Positions 37,890 through 54,751 of a stretch of 64,000 bases of DNA are shown in pieces; the stretch's first letter is position 1, and every line of letters begins with the position of its first letter. The notes under the pieces are model-generated. The model was not told where the DNA came from. It did no database searches and saw only the letters and a program-made list of their open reading frames with translations. The position numbers and the translations under genes were made by a program. This stretch comes from Ligustrum vulgare. Lineage: Eukaryota; Streptophyta; Magnoliopsida; Lamiales; Oleaceae. The stretch lies in NCBI GenBank assembly GCA_963555705.1, contig OY743174.1, forward strand, positions 57,248,234 through 57,312,233, read 5' to 3'.

Positions 37890-38099
37890 TTATAAATAAA
37901 ATGAAAAAGGGGTTAAAACAAATACTATTATATTATCACTTCTAAGACTAATATTAAACTATAGTAATTAATTAATGAGAATAATATTTAGAACTATACT
38001 CATTTTACATTTCTCACTTTGACTGCATGCAACCATTATTGCATTGTCGCCAAAACTAAATAAAAAATTAAGAAAGCAAATTACAATTAAATACACATT

Positions 38100-38250
38100 A
38101 GTGACCACTCTCTCTCATCTATTCTGTATTTATCCGTCACTCTCAGGGTAATGGGGTCACATAATTTAGGCCACATATTAATCGTTAGAGGGAGTCACCG
38201 ATGATCATCGGTGTCTGCTCCACCTCCTCCTGAGCATTCTGATTCCATCG
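38100..38250 (+). other. Possible 5'UTR leader exon of the GSK3 gene
   Basis: A CT-rich leader-like segment is followed by T-rich DNA of the kind often seen in plant first introns (38280-38700). A 5'UTR splice acceptor (TTAATTTCAG) lies at 45376, 44 bp before the kinase ATG, so an upstream leader must exist. Whether this segment is that leader cannot be shown here. Confidence 0.3.
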
Positions 38251-39095
38251 GTACAGATTTTTCCCTGCTATTTCTCGTGTTTAATTAATTGTTTCTTAAA
38301 TTTTAATTGCGAAACGGCTTTTTGGTTTTAATTTGTAACAGGATGTTAATTTTTACGGATTTGCTGCGTAGATCTGTTGATTGTTCGGTTAAATTTGTTC
38401 TAATGAAATACATCTGTTTTTGTGTCTGTTAAAACCAGCTTTTTCTTCTTAGTTTTAATTGAGAAAGGTCTGTTTGTTTTTCATATTTCTGCTCAAGTTT
38501 TGTTCTGTAATTAGAAATTTAGCATCATAATTTGGTTATCATATTACGAAATGTGTGCCTTTATTATTTTTGCTGTTGTGTATTTTCCTCTTTATGCTAG
38601 CAGTAATTCTCCGTCCCCATTTAAATATTCTCTTTTATGGATCGCGGTCTTAATTATTCTCGTTGTCTCTTATATTTTTCCATTTTGGCTTTATGATTGT
38701 AGCTCTTATGAGTAAGGGAGAGTTAAATTTTGTACTGGAAATTAATAGATAAAAACAAACATTTTCATTTCTATATATTATTTTAATTTTGTCTTCCCTT
38801 GTTCAATAAATTCAAAATAGATGTTTCGTCATCAAAGTTTCAGTATTTAGTTTCATGAACTCTGGAAAATCTCCTTTAAAATTTATAGGAAAAATTAATG
38901 TTGGACATCAGAGTTGATGGTTTGCTTAGTTTTGTCTTAACAAGCACGGGTTGGTGGTGATAATTTGAAGGGAAAAAATATCCAGACTCAATAAGGTTCT
39001 GCACAAGTTTGATGATGCATTAGGAGTTGGTTCGGATAAAAGAAGCTTTGTCACTTCTCCGGATATTACCATCAGTTGCTCGTGGGGTATGAATG
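38251..39095 (+). other. Probable 5'UTR intron with an exon-like piece
   Basis: The frame ending near 39089 reads NKVLHKFDDALGVGSDKRSF and then VTSPDITISCSWG, followed by GGTATGAA, a possible donor. I do not recognise the product. It may be an alternative exon or a gene fragment. Confidence 0.25.
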
Positions 39096-39103
39096 GGTCC
39101 CAA

Positions 39104-39174
39104 TAGGGATGTCAATGGGCCGAATCAAGCCGGCTTGGCCCTTGATTTCACGAACTTGGACCACAATCCACCTG

Positions 39175-39226
<52 letters not shown>

Positions 39227-39346
39227 CAAAAAATTGACCGTTTTGTGTCTAAAAAAAAAAAAAAGAGCCCACTTGGCCTTGGCTCGGGCTTGTGTAGAGA
39301 GGGCGAGTCGACTAGCTGCTCGGCCTTGGCCCAATTGCCATACTTA
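39104..39346. mobile_element. Short hAT-type MITE, 243 bp, degraded
   Basis: Left end TAGGGATGTCAATGGGCC. The right end is the imperfect complement GGCCCAATTGCCATACTTA. Flanks GGTCCCAA (39096-39103) and GGTTCCAG (39347-39354) agree at 6 of 8 positions, both differences being transitions. Confidence 0.6.
39177..39226. repeat. Uninterrupted poly-T tract, 50 bp
   Basis: A pure T run inside the short hAT MITE, followed shortly by a 14-bp A run. Length is likely variable and error-prone. Confidence 0.97.
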
Positions 39347-39354
39347 GGTTCCAG

Positions 39355-40800
39355 GAACGAGGCCTTAGTTAGAAGGCTCTTGACGAAACGAAATTTGCTG
39401 AAATGAAACTGGCAAGTCAATGTAGGAGAGAATAAACTAGTTTGCATGCATGGAACATCAGTATTGAACTGGATGTTGAACGTTTCACATAATTCAGATG
39501 ATTTTTGAAGCTTTTGAAATTCTGTAGAAGAATTAAATTCCATTTCTGTATGTTAATGGGCATACATATACTCGTGTGAGTTGTACAAAAGCCTACCCTT
39601 ATCATAGTTTAACAACTTTCTCTTTATGAACAACAACAATATTCATTAGGTTTTGTCGAGTTATTTGCCTAGTCTACTCATAGTCAAGCAGAGCTTTAAA
39701 GTGTCAAATACTAATGGGACAGATTGAAAAGGCATCAAGAATCACGATTTATCAGCTACAATAATGATCATTTAATATTTAATAATAAGAATTTAATCAG
39801 CAAAGGATTGTTTGATATATATTTTCACTTGTGAGAAATATAAGAATTAACTATCTATTATTACGGAAAAAACTCCTCACTATAAGCCATTAGAAACCCA
39901 CTATGTTTGTCATGCAACAGATGTTTGAAAAAATTTATCACAAATGGTATGTTCATATTTTTTTCCTTCTTCGCGTGTCTTTTTCGATCTTCAATGTCTC
40001 TTTGTAATAATAGTTGCATTACAGAAAAGGACTCAAAGAATTATTCGCCTTCCATCACCTTATCTTTCTTAGTGAAATACATCAAGCATTGAGCACACAA
40101 AACTCAGAAATTTATTCAGTTATCTGTTGTTGACAGATTTCCCATTGATACTATTGAATTTGCTTCAAGTGTACTGAAACACATAGCTCATCATAGCTGC
40201 TGCATCTTTCACTCAAGTGTGTTATTAACATGCTTTTCTACAACCATGGCTAGATGGAGAATGAGTTATGTGCTGTTGTTGCTTCAATTTTAAACTCACG
40301 GTCCTTTCCTTCTTTTCCCCCTCTCAGTGGCCTTTCTTAGTTCCGCTCTGCTTGAAATGGGAATGTATGTGGTTGCTTAAGTTTTCCGCTTGTCCACATG
40401 GATACGAAGAGACTAATACTTTGAGTTTGAGTTTTAATGACGCCTTGAAGCCAATTCTATAGCTGGCGTAAAAGATCAAATATGGATGTAAATTCTGTTA
40501 GATGTTAGTCGTTCTACTGCTGGATATTTAATGTTATCTGAAGAAATACAAATACACAAGAAAGTCTCCACATTCCAAAGTATTGGGCAATGGTTTAATG
40601 GCCTTGTTACTTTCACTATCTTCATTGGTTTCCTTACAATGATGATTTCAATCCTTATTATCTTTAGTTTGAACCACATATATGATGTATGTATTAGTCT
40701 CCTACACTACTACAATGAGCAAGTCTTGTTGATGCAAATTGACATGTTGCTTGACTAGTTTGACTTGTATTATATGGCACACAATAGTCAGATGGTTACT
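39355..40800 (+). other. Intron-like region, no gene recognised
   Basis: T-rich sequence of mixed composition between the hAT MITE and the Copia element. Short frames have no recognisable domain. It is probably part of the kinase gene's long 5'UTR intron. Confidence 0.35.
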
Positions 40801-40805
40801 TGTAG

Positions 40806-41045
40806 TAAACAAAGTAAACAAGATGGTGAGTGAATAATGTGTATATTACAGTATATGTTCTGTACAAGAATAGTCTATATATACACAAAACAGTATGGCT
40901 ATTCTAGGCATAAGAATAATTTAGATCCTAAAATCACCCTACTCTAATATCTTGATCCACAATTTACTCAATTACACATATGCAATACCAAAGCCAATCA
41001 ATCTGTCAATTTACAATTAATTTGCTAATTCATTTTCCTTTAATA
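40806..41045 (-). repeat. 3' LTR of the Copia element
   Basis: 240 bp. On the minus strand it follows the purine tract and the end of RNase H. Confidence 0.93.
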
Positions 41046-41169
41046 CTCTCCCCTCAAGTTGGAGTGTAGATGTCAGTGATACTCAACTTGTTGAGATGTG
41101 TGTGAAACGCTGGTGATCGCAATGGCTCTGTAAATATGTTTGCTATTTGATTTCCAGTTTGCACATAAG

Positions 41170-44100
41170 CAGTTTTAATTTCCCTTTTCTGGATTCTCTT
41201 CTCTATCGGACGGTGTGGCAATCCAATTCGATGTGCTTTGTCCTCTCATGATACACCGGGTTTGCAGCAATGTGTAAGGCAGCTTGGTTGTCACAAAACA
41301 ACATTGCTGGCTGGGGATGTGGTACATGTAAGTCTCTCAACAAATATCTCAACCAAGAAAGTTCACAAGTGGCTGCAGCCATGGATCAATATTCTGCTTT
41401 CGCTGATGATCTTGTCACAGTTGCTTGCTTCTTGCTCTTCCATGACACGAGACTTCCCAAGAAAGATACAATAGCCGGTTATAGATTGCCGTGTAACTGG
41501 ACACCTTACCCAGTTAGCATCGCAATATCCAATCAAGTGAAGCGGACTTTTTGATAAGAATAACAATCCTTGCCCTGGAGCTGCCTTCAAGTACTGAAGA
41601 AGTCGATGAGCAGCCTTGAGGTGATGTACCTTCGGTTCTTGCATAAATTGGCTGAGCGTGTTTACTGAATATGTGATTTCAAGCTGGCTAATTGTGAGAT
41701 AGATCAGTTTGCCAACTAGTCTACGATAACCAGTAGGATCTTGGAGGACTTCACTCCCTGTTTCTGTAAGTGCTAAATCAGGTTCCATGGGGACAGTTGC
41801 AGGTTTAGTTCCAAGTAACCTAGCTTCTTCTAATATATCAAGTGTGCACTTCCGTTGACAAACATCAATTCTTGCCTCGGAGCGGGAAACTTCGATGCCA
41901 AGAAAGTATTTAAGTTGTCCAAGATCTTTAATCTTGAAATAGCTATTGAGGAACTTCTTGAGGTTACTGATAGCTTTCTCGTCGTTGCCTGGTATTACCA
42001 TATCATCAACATAAAGTAATACAACTGTAATAGAACTCCCACAAACTTGTGTAAACAATGAGTAATCAGCGTTTGACTGTTGAAAACTAATTTCTTGAAT
42101 TGCAGAAGAGAACCGTTGGAACCAACTTCGAGATGCTTGTTTGAGGCCATAAAGTGATTTGTGGAGTCGACAAACTATGTTCTCCCCCTGTCGACGATAA
42201 CCTGGAGGAGGCAACATGTAGACTTCCTCAACTAATTCACCGTGCAGGAATGCATTCTGCACATCCATTTGGTGTATAAGGCATTGGTCTGACTGCAGCA
42301 ACTGTCAGTAAGCAACGAACATTGATTAGCTTGGCAACAGGAGCGAAGGTATTTTTGTAGTCGATGCCTTCGCGTTGGGTGAATCTTTTTGCCACAAGAC
42401 GAGCTTTGTAGCGTTCGATTGATCCATTAGCATGGTATTTGATTTTAAAAACCCATTTGCAATCGATGGGTCGCTGACCAGTGGGCAAGGAAACCATGGA
42501 CCATGTTTTGTTGTCCTCAAGAGCCTTAATTTCAGAATCAATAGCAGTGACCTGCTGAGGGTCATGACGAGCCTGTTCATAATTAGCTGGCTCAACCAGT
42601 CGAGATATATTATGCACAAATGAACGGTAATTATTGGAGAGCCCAGAGTAAGAGACATACCATTGTCATGAATAGCGAGTGCTGGACGAGGAGGAAGAGG
42701 AGGCGTCAGGGCCCAGGACAACAGCATGATACGTTTTGAAATCTTGAAGATGGGGTGGAGGTTGGTGGACTCGCGATGAGCGGCGAAGGTTTGTGGGGTT
42801 GGGTGGTGGGGTTGGAGAATCCGACAAAGGGTTAGGTGTCGATGATGGTGTTGCCGAAGGTAGCTCCGACGTTGTGATGATGTCGGTAAGGTGCGGGCGA
42901 CGGGAGTACACTTTGAGTGGGGTAGATTGATTTTCGAGTGAAGGAGGTGACTCAATTGAAGTGTGTGGAATAATTGGATTGATTGAAGAGGCTGAATTGA
43001 TCTGAGGGGTTACATTTGCCGCGTTTGGTGATGAAGGGATAAGATTATTATTTTCTTGTGATGAATTGGAGAGGTTGGACTGGTCAGATAGATTGGGTTG
43101 ATTTGAGATACTAGGCTCGGGAAAAGGAATTGGGTCACCAGGAAGTGGGAGAATCGGGCCGTCATCTTGATTTTCTAGTGGGGGCTTATTGGAAGGGAAT
43201 GTATGTTCAAGAAAAATGACGTCTCGGGAGGTAAAGAATTTCTTATTTTCAAGGTCATAAACACGGTAACCCTTTTGTCCAAGTGGATAGCAGATAAAAA
43301 TAAAGTGACTTGCACGATAATCAAACTTACTATCGGGGGTGAGGTCTGTGGCATAGCAAAGGCAACCAAAAATTCGAAAATTTGAATGGTTTCGTGGATT
43401 GGCGTGTAAAAGTTCGTATGGAGATTTGTGAGAGAGTAGAGGTGTAGGGAGGCGGTTGATAAGATAACATGCTGTTTGGACACTCTCCCCCCAAAAACGT
43501 AATGGTAAATTAGCTTGGAATCGAAGGGCACGAGCTCCATTTAGAAGGTGGCGATGTTTACGCTCAACAACCCCATTTTGTTGGGGTGTGAGTACATGAG
43601 TGTTGAAAGATGGTGCCACGTTCATCAAAGTAAGAACGCATTGATGTGAATTCGCCCCCATTATCGGCACGAAAGATTTTAATGTCTCGATGAAATTGTG
43701 TTTTAACCCAAGAGAAAAATGATTTTAATAAAGATTGAGTGTTGGATTTAAAACTCATAAGGTGTAACTAAGTATATCGAGTAAAATCATCGACAATAGT
43801 TAAGAAGTAGCGGCCCCTAGAATGTGTGTGAATTTTGTGTGGTCTCCAAATGTCACAATGAACTAAATCAAAAGGTGCAACCGTTTTTATTGAACTTGAT
43901 GGAAAGGATAAACGACATTGTTTTGCTAGAGGACAAATCTCACAAACATGCTTAGAATTAAATACAATTTCTGAAAAAAATTGAGATAAATGGTGGAGAG
44001 GAGCGGCGGATGGGTGCCCAAGACGTTGGTGCCAAAGCTCGGAAGTACGAGTTATGTGGTCGATGAGGCAGGGATTTTGGGTCGATGTCAGCTAGTAGAG

Positions 44101-44433
44101 ACCATTAAAATGCTTGCCCAGGCCAATCGTCCTCCTTGTATCCACGTCCTGCACAACACAAAAATCCGGATAATATATCACTATGCATTTCAAAGCCTGT
44201 GTCAATTTACTCACAGATATCAAATTCACATGAAATTTAGGCACATGAAGAACTCCATCAAGGGACAATTTTGACGATAATTGAATAGACCCTACACTTT
44301 CAATGGTAGCTTGTTCGCCATTAGGTAGTTCAACAAAATCATGAGGTCTCTTGGGCTGAACGTGTGAGAGACGAGACGGCCCGGCCCATCTACCACACGA
44401 GCCTTGACCGGTCCTGCTCGTGGGCCGGACCAA
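41170..44433 (-). pseudogene. pol: Copia pol remnant: protease to RNase H, frameshifted
   Basis: From 5' to 3' on the minus strand: protease tail with HDFVELPNG and LHVPKFHVNLISVSKL (about 44340-44200); integrase with FRADNGGEF near 43660 and HVLTPQQNGVVERKH near 43590; RT with FKIKYHANGSIERYKARLVA near 42420, QMDVQNAFLHG near 42260 and LLYVDDM near 42010; and RNase H with GYCDANWV near 41520 and [10 protein letters not shown] near 41230. Frameshifts lie near 43600 and near 42260, and the RNase H end is also broken. The aspartic protease active site is not visible, because the region upstream is replaced by hAT-like sequence. Confidence 0.9.
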
Positions 44434-44471
44434 TCTCGAGGTTCATGGGTCGGCCCGTTTGACACCCTAGG
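44358..44471. mobile_element. hAT-like MITE fragment inside the Copia element
   Basis: The segment is full of GGCCCGGCCC/GGGCCGG motifs and ends GTTTGACACCCTA, the complement of a TAGGGTGTCAAAC hAT end. No matching left end or 8-bp TSD was found. It lies where the protease active site should be. Confidence 0.4.
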
Positions 44472-44623
44472 CGTATCTGAATGATGTAAAGCCAAAGTAT
44501 CAGGTAAATTAGCTCCTCCCTTTTCTTCTGTCACTTTTGTGTTCTCTACATTAACCAAGTCATCCATGTAGTGGCGTTGTGTTTTAGGTTGTTGCTGAAG
44601 GGGTTAGGTTAGGGATGATAGGA

Positions 44624-44640
44624 CTGTGGCTCTGATACCA
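44624..44640 (-). other. Copia primer-binding site
   Basis: On the minus strand TGGTATCAGAGCCACAG follows the 5' LTR directly, as in most plant Copia elements primed by initiator tRNA-Met. Confidence 0.92.
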
Positions 44641-44880
44641 TAAACAAAGTAAACAAGATGGTGAGTGAATAATGTGTATATTACAATATATGTTCTGTAC
44701 AAGAATAATCTATATATACACAAAACAGTATGGCTATTCTAGGCATGAGAATAATTTAGATCCTAAAATCACTCTACTCTAGTATCTTGATCCACAATTT
44801 ACTCAATTACACATATGCAATACCAAAGCAAATCAATTTGTCAATTTACAATTAATCTGCTAATTCACTTTCCTTTAATA
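44641..44880 (-). repeat. 5' LTR of the Copia element
   Basis: 240 bp, colinear with 40806-41045 without indels. Confidence 0.93.
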
Positions 44881-44885
44881 TGTAG

Positions 44886-45376
44886 CTATATTAAGGGGCA
44901 AGGAAGGATAATTATAATTAAATGACTATGATGCTTCTCTATCTCTATAAATCCTTTTCTTGATGAGTGAATGACATTTTCGAATTGACTTTCTATAGGA
45001 TTTCAGGAGAGTGAAAGGGCTTTCATTTTTTCTTTTCAGTTGTCTTCACTTGCAAGTTGCATGTACGATTCTAATCTTTCATCTAGGCAGAGTAAGTAGC
45101 ATCGACGATCCCTTGTACAAAATTTTAGGGATTTATAGATAGAAATTACTAGATTCCATGTCATCTTTTCTTTGTTTTGTCATTACATGTCAGTTTCTTG
45201 TAATCTGAAACCCCATTTATTAGTCTCATTTCATGTGTCATGCCAAGATAATCTCAGTTAATATATATAACCATTCAAGGTTATTAATTTGAACTAAAAA
45301 GTGGGATGGATGATATTGTTATGAGACAGACTATAGTATATGTCTAAACATATTTATGTTGTGTTATTAATTTCAG
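44886..45376 (+). other. 5'UTR intron end of the GSK3 gene
   Basis: T-rich sequence ending TTAATTTCAG at 45376. A TATA-like TCTCTATAAATCC at about 44938-44950 could mark an alternative promoter close to the gene; this is weak. Confidence 0.4.
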
Positions 45377-45420
45377 CAGGTGAGTGAGTCAAGTTAATAT
45401 ACCAGCTAGTATTTTATCAA

Positions 45421-50209
<4,789 letters not shown>

Positions 50210-50452
50210 TCGTTCGATGTACAATATGATCCATCTAACATTCCATATGTATAGTAAACCTTCTTCTCGTGCCAGCCCATCTCTTTTGCACATCTGATGT
50301 TGCTCTCCGTTAGTATCATATTGTCTCGTAAAATCATGTTCGTGGAAGTGCTACCTAAACCTCGATGGGTTTCTTCGTGGATAGATTGTAACATAACGTG
50401 GATAAGGATGATATGTTTACCTAAATGAATTTGGATCCTTAAGTGAGCTTTA
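50210..50452 (+). other. Probable 3'UTR of the GSK3 gene
   Basis: Mixed-composition sequence after the TGA stop, ending where the Harbinger-like MITE begins. No strong AATAAA signal was seen. Confidence 0.5.
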
Positions 50453-51177
50453 GGATGCGTTGTGTTTGTATTTTGTTTTTTGTTTTCAACGTTTTCTACT
50501 TTTTGTTTCATTTTCTATTTTTAAATTTGTTGGAAATACGTTTGGCTTGTCATTTTTTTAAACTGTTTTTGAAAATGGAAAATTGGAAAACACGTTTTGT
50601 TGAAATTCTGCAGAATACTACCCAGATTATTTGTAATTAATTTGTTTGTAAATTAAATTATAAAATCTCTATTATTTTGAAGATTTACTCTATATTATAA
50701 GAAATTAGCTTATCTAATTTTTGTTGGATTAATTTAATAATGACTAGAAAAATATTGTAAAAATAGATAAAGTCATTAATGTTCAAGTCTCAATAATAAT
50801 ATATGAAATTAGGATTTGATGCAATTAATTTTTCAACTGTACAAAAAATATCAGAGTCTAATTCATTAAACGTGTCAACTTTAATTAATTCACGTTTGTC
50901 TTGTTATTAACAATCTATTAAAATTAAACCAATACATCAATAAAAAAAAATTTAAATGTAAAATTAAATCATTCAATTAATTTAACAATTTTTTTATTTT
51001 AATTAAGTTTTGTATTGAAAAATACTCAAAATAATGTTTTCCTTAGTTTGAGTTTTTTATACAAATTTTTCTTGTGTTTCAAAAACTTGTTTTGAACAAT
51101 GAGGAACAGATCGCGTTTTTGATATTTTCGAAAATGAAAATAGAAAAAAAAATTGAAAAAATAAAGAGAACATAGCC
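50453..51177. mobile_element. PIF/Harbinger-like MITE, 725 bp, TSD TTA
   Basis: The left end GGATGCGTTGTGTTTG and the right end AAAGAGAACATAGCC are imperfect inverted repeats. TTA lies on both sides (50450-50452, 51178-51180). It lies just behind the kinase gene. Confidence 0.6.
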
Positions 51178-51433
51178 TTACCCTCTCTTACTATAATTGG
51201 CAAAAAGGAAAGTTGATTTTCGCGGAGTCGGAATATTTTGATATGATTCGGAGATTATTTTAAGTAGTCAAGATGTTTTAGTGTTTTCTACTTGGGGTTT
51301 TGAATCTCATTCAATCTGGTCATTCCCCTCACCTTTAATCCCTATATATACTCCCCCATGTGTAGTTAAAAAAAAAATAAAAAAATTGACAAGGTCCGAG
51401 TAGGATTCAAATTTTGCTGCAACTAGAAGAAAG

Positions 51434-53457
51434 GGCATCTCCAACCCAAAATGTTATTTTGGTTGATCAAAAACTTCGGGACCGTTCTCTTTGTGTTTGA
51501 ATTTTGAGTTTTGAATTTTGGATTTTGGTTATTTGTTTTGAGATTGTTAGAAACATGTTCTTTTTGCGATTTTGGAAAACTGTTTTCAAAAATAGAAAAC
51601 TGAAAATGCGTTTACTTTGTAATTTTTTGATATATTTATTTTGTGATATTTTATATGTAAAAAACGACTGATTTGTTGAATTACATTAATTTTAATGTTA
51701 ATAAATCAGTTAGTTCTCTATGTCAATAAATTCATCATTAATATTGTTTCAGCTAAACAAAAATTTAACCCCATACCAACAAAATCTTAACATGGATCTA
51801 TATATAATGAAAAAATAACATAAGAATTTCAAGTGAAGGAAGTGTCTCACATTTATAAAAAAAATAATAATAATAAATAAAAAATTACAAAAAAATAAAA
51901 TAAAACCTTAACATAGATCTATATAATGACAAAATAATATAATAACTTTAAGTGAAGGAAGTGTCTCACTTTTACAAAAAAAAAATAAAAAAATAAAAAA
52001 ATAATAATAAATAAAAAAATTTTACAAAAAATAAAAAATAAAAAAATCTTAAAATGTATCTATATATAATGACAAAAATAATATAAGAATTTCAAGTGAA
52101 TGAAGTGTCTCACTTTTACCAAAAAAATAAAAAATCAAAATTAAAATAAAAAAAAATTACAAAAAAAAAAAAAAAATCTTAACATGGATCTATATATAAT
52201 GACAAAATAACATAATAACTTCAAGTGAAAGAAGTGTCTCACTTTTATTAAAAAAATAATAATTTACAAAAAAAAAAAAAAAAAAAAAATCTTAACATGG
52301 ATCTATATATAATGACAAAATAACATAAGAACTACAAGTGAAGGAAATATCTCACATTTAATAATAATAATAAATAAATAAATTACAAAAAAAAAATAAA
52401 ATCTTAATATAGATCTATATATAATGACAAAATAATATAAGAATTTCAGGCGAAGGAAGTATCTCACATTTACAAAAAAAAAATCAAAAATCAAAAATCA
52501 AAAACGCTCTTTTTGGGCGTTTTGGACTTTTTAATACAAAATATTCAAAACGCAATAAACTCGTTTTAAGTTTCCTTTTTTTTTTTGATGTTTTGGAAAA
52601 CTCGTTTCTGAAAATGGGTAAAGTGAACGCGTTTTTGATATTTCCAAAAATTAAAAATTCAAAACGGGCTTAAAACAGTAAAGAGAACGGGGCCTTTATT
52701 TTGGAGTTTTGCAAACTCCTTTTTGAAAATCTTCTCCGACCCAAAAACTCTATATAAGCCCCTACACCTAATAAAATATATTATTTCTTATAATTTTCAA
52801 TATCCAACCATATAAACAATATATTCTTGAAGTTATAAATTCTAATATCAACCATTTAATATATTCTTGAATATTAATTAATTAATATCGACCTCTTCCA
52901 ATTTGTTAATGTTGAATTTACGGTTCACATAGGATACGTTATTATTTCCACGAATTAATGTCATACACATGACATTCTCTTTAACTTCATCAATTTCATG
53001 AAAAATCTAAAAATATAATTACAGAAAAACAATACATGAACTACCTAAATCAAATAAATTTTTCAAAAAAATACATGGAAACTCGAGAAAACTAAAAAAA
53101 ATATATTTAATTTAAAAATAAAAAAGAATTAACTAACTTTGAAAAAACATAAAAATTTGTAAAAATGTTTAAAAGACAAAAATTGCATTTATATAAATAA
53201 AAGGAAAGACATTTTTGGACGAATTAATAAAAGAGAAAAAAAAAAAAAAAAAAAAAAGATGAAAAGTGGGCCAAATGACATTCTTGTAAATAATTTGGAA
53301 TACCATTTTGGCACCCCCAAATTCCACATTGAATGCCAGAAATGACATTCAAAATGTCATCCCCCATTTTGGCTTCCCTAATATGGGGTATGGTTAGAGG
53401 ATAAAAAATCCCAAATAATGAAAATCTTCCAAAAAAGAGGTATGGGTTGGAGATGCC
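51434..53457. mobile_element. MITE with GGCATCTCCAACCCA ends, carrying a nested element
   Basis: The left end GGCATCTCCAACCCA and the right end TGGGTTGGAGATGCC are exact complements over 15 bp. The TSD is not clear (AAG or AAA against AAA). The element is about 0.8 kb without the nested Harbinger-like insertion at 51478-52694. An A-rich run lies near 53236-53258. Confidence 0.65.
51478..52694 (-). mobile_element. PIF/Harbinger-like element, inverted copy of 24056-25214
   Basis: Ends are GGGACCGTTCTCTTTG and TAAAGAGAACGGGGCC. Flanks TTC and TTT agree at two of three bases. The interior is the reverse complement of the 24-25 kb element, again with six units whose AAGTGAAGGAAGTGTCTCAC core (with variants) lies near 51830, 51950, 52095, 52222, 52336 and 52448. 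Confidence 0.75.
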
Positions 53458-54057
53458 AAAAGGAACACAAATTATCCATAAAAGTTCTTGAGAAAAGAGG
53501 AAATTAGGATGTTGAGCTCCTCAACCTTCACGTGGGTACCCTTTCAACCCAATTAGGATGTTTAGCGGGCATCTATTTCATGAAAATGGAGCAGGTTCTG
53601 AAATTCATTTATTTGAATTTGTCATCGTTAGTTAAACGGGGATAATAAAAACTGTCCTTGAGTTTCACGTGGCTTTAATTTGTCACGTGATTTAAATTTA
53701 TTTATTTAACACAAGTTGGTGGTTTTCAAATTGGGGATTTCTTCTCTCCAACAGAATTGGACCTCTTTACGTGCAAAACTAACATCAAAAGGTTCTTCAG
53801 AAGGATCCTGAACCTCTTTAAAAAAAAAGATCCATCAAATTTGAAGCAATATAAACAGAAAAATACCTAATTGCCAGAATAAGCACCTAATTAATGGAGT
53901 ATTTACATAATTTTTCAAACTCATCTCTAAATCGGTGGAGTATTTACATAATTTTTCAAACTCATCTCTAAATCGAGTACTTTTGGGAATTAGAACACTA
54001 ATAATCTCATCAGAGATTGTCCTCAGTGCTGACGATGACCATAAGATTCGAAGCCTC
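53458..54057. other. Intergenic, no gene seen
   Basis: AT-rich. A 53-bp segment with ATGGAGTATTTACATAATTT is tandemly repeated at about 53895-54000. No recognisable product in any frame. Confidence 0.5.
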
Positions 54058-54062
54058 AGCCG

Positions 54063-54472
54063 TGTCATGAGGTACTACCAGCAGCGTGAGGAAGAAAGAT
54101 GAAGAGAGGAAGCAGGAAAACGAACTTAAATACCAGAGGATGAGGAAGAGAGAAGATGGTGTCGTTCAGTCCATTTATATTTCTTAAGTCATTTTACGTT
54201 TTATACAATTGTAAACACGTCCATTTACTTACCTATAAGAGGGGAGACGCGTGTGGAGTTAGTTAGAGTATGATATGCTGAATCATTCTTCCTTCTAAAG
54301 TCTCTGCACTTCTTCTTCTCATCTTCCTTGCATCTCTTTTTGTCCTTAATTTCTACTGGTGTTTGAGCATTTATGAATCAATAAATTAGCTGGATATTAC
54401 CTGTTCAGTTTATTCACAAATTCTGTGTTATTTTATATTTCATTTTAATGTGTTTTGGTGGAATCCATAACA
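54063..54472 (+). repeat. 5' LTR of the deleted Gypsy element
   Basis: 410 bp, about 22 bp longer than the 3' copy near 54200-54225 and shorter near 54330. Confidence 0.88.
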
Positions 54473-54505
54473 CTGGTATCATAGTAGGTAGATTCAGCTT
54501 GGTAA

Positions 54506-54751
54506 ATGAAGACTCGAAACAAAGCGATGGAAGAAAGTATTAAGCGTATTGATCAAGAGAAGCGAGCACTCGAAGAAGTAGTGTTTGATCTGAAAGGCGC
54601 GGTTGATGAGATAAATGAAACACTCTCAGTCATGGAAGGTAAGATCGAAACTCGACTCGATAGATACACTGAGATTTTGGAGAGCAAATTTGAAAATAAG
54701 ATGAACCAATTCACCGATGAATTTAAGCAACAGATGCAAAAATTTCTCTAA
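54506..54751 (+). pseudogene. gag: gag N-terminal remnant
   Basis: Frame MKTRNKAMEESIKRIDQEKR..., with a coiled-coil-like heptad pattern over about 80 residues, stops at 54749-54751. Degraded sequence continues to 54990 with PKIDFPYFNGEGPKEWLRK, the usual start of the gag capsid block. It is then cut off at the internal deletion. Confidence 0.75.

Larger units (their letters stand above)
40806..44880 (-). mobile_element. Ty1/Copia retrotransposon, 4075 bp, TA...TA termini, TSD TGTAG
   Basis: The two 240-bp LTRs are 40806-41045 and 44641-44880. TGTAG lies on both sides (40801-40805, 44881-44885). On the minus strand each LTR runs from TATTAAAGG to CTTTGTTTA. The primer-binding site TGGTATCAGAGCCACAG abuts the 5' LTR, and a purine tract (TTGAGGGGAGAG) abuts the 3' LTR. 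The LTRs differ at nine positions by my count, eight of them transitions. Domain order protease, integrase, RT, RNase H is that of Copia. gag appears to be missing. It lies in the probable 5'UTR intron of the kinase gene, in antisense orientation. Confidence 0.95.

Noticed and set aside
39093..39334. Poly-Phe/poly-Lys open frames
   Set aside because: Products of the 50-bp T tract within a MITE.
42326..42955. 209-codon frame overlapping the Copia pol
   Set aside because: Shadow of the integrase-RT linker frame; the true frame has the RT and integrase motifs.
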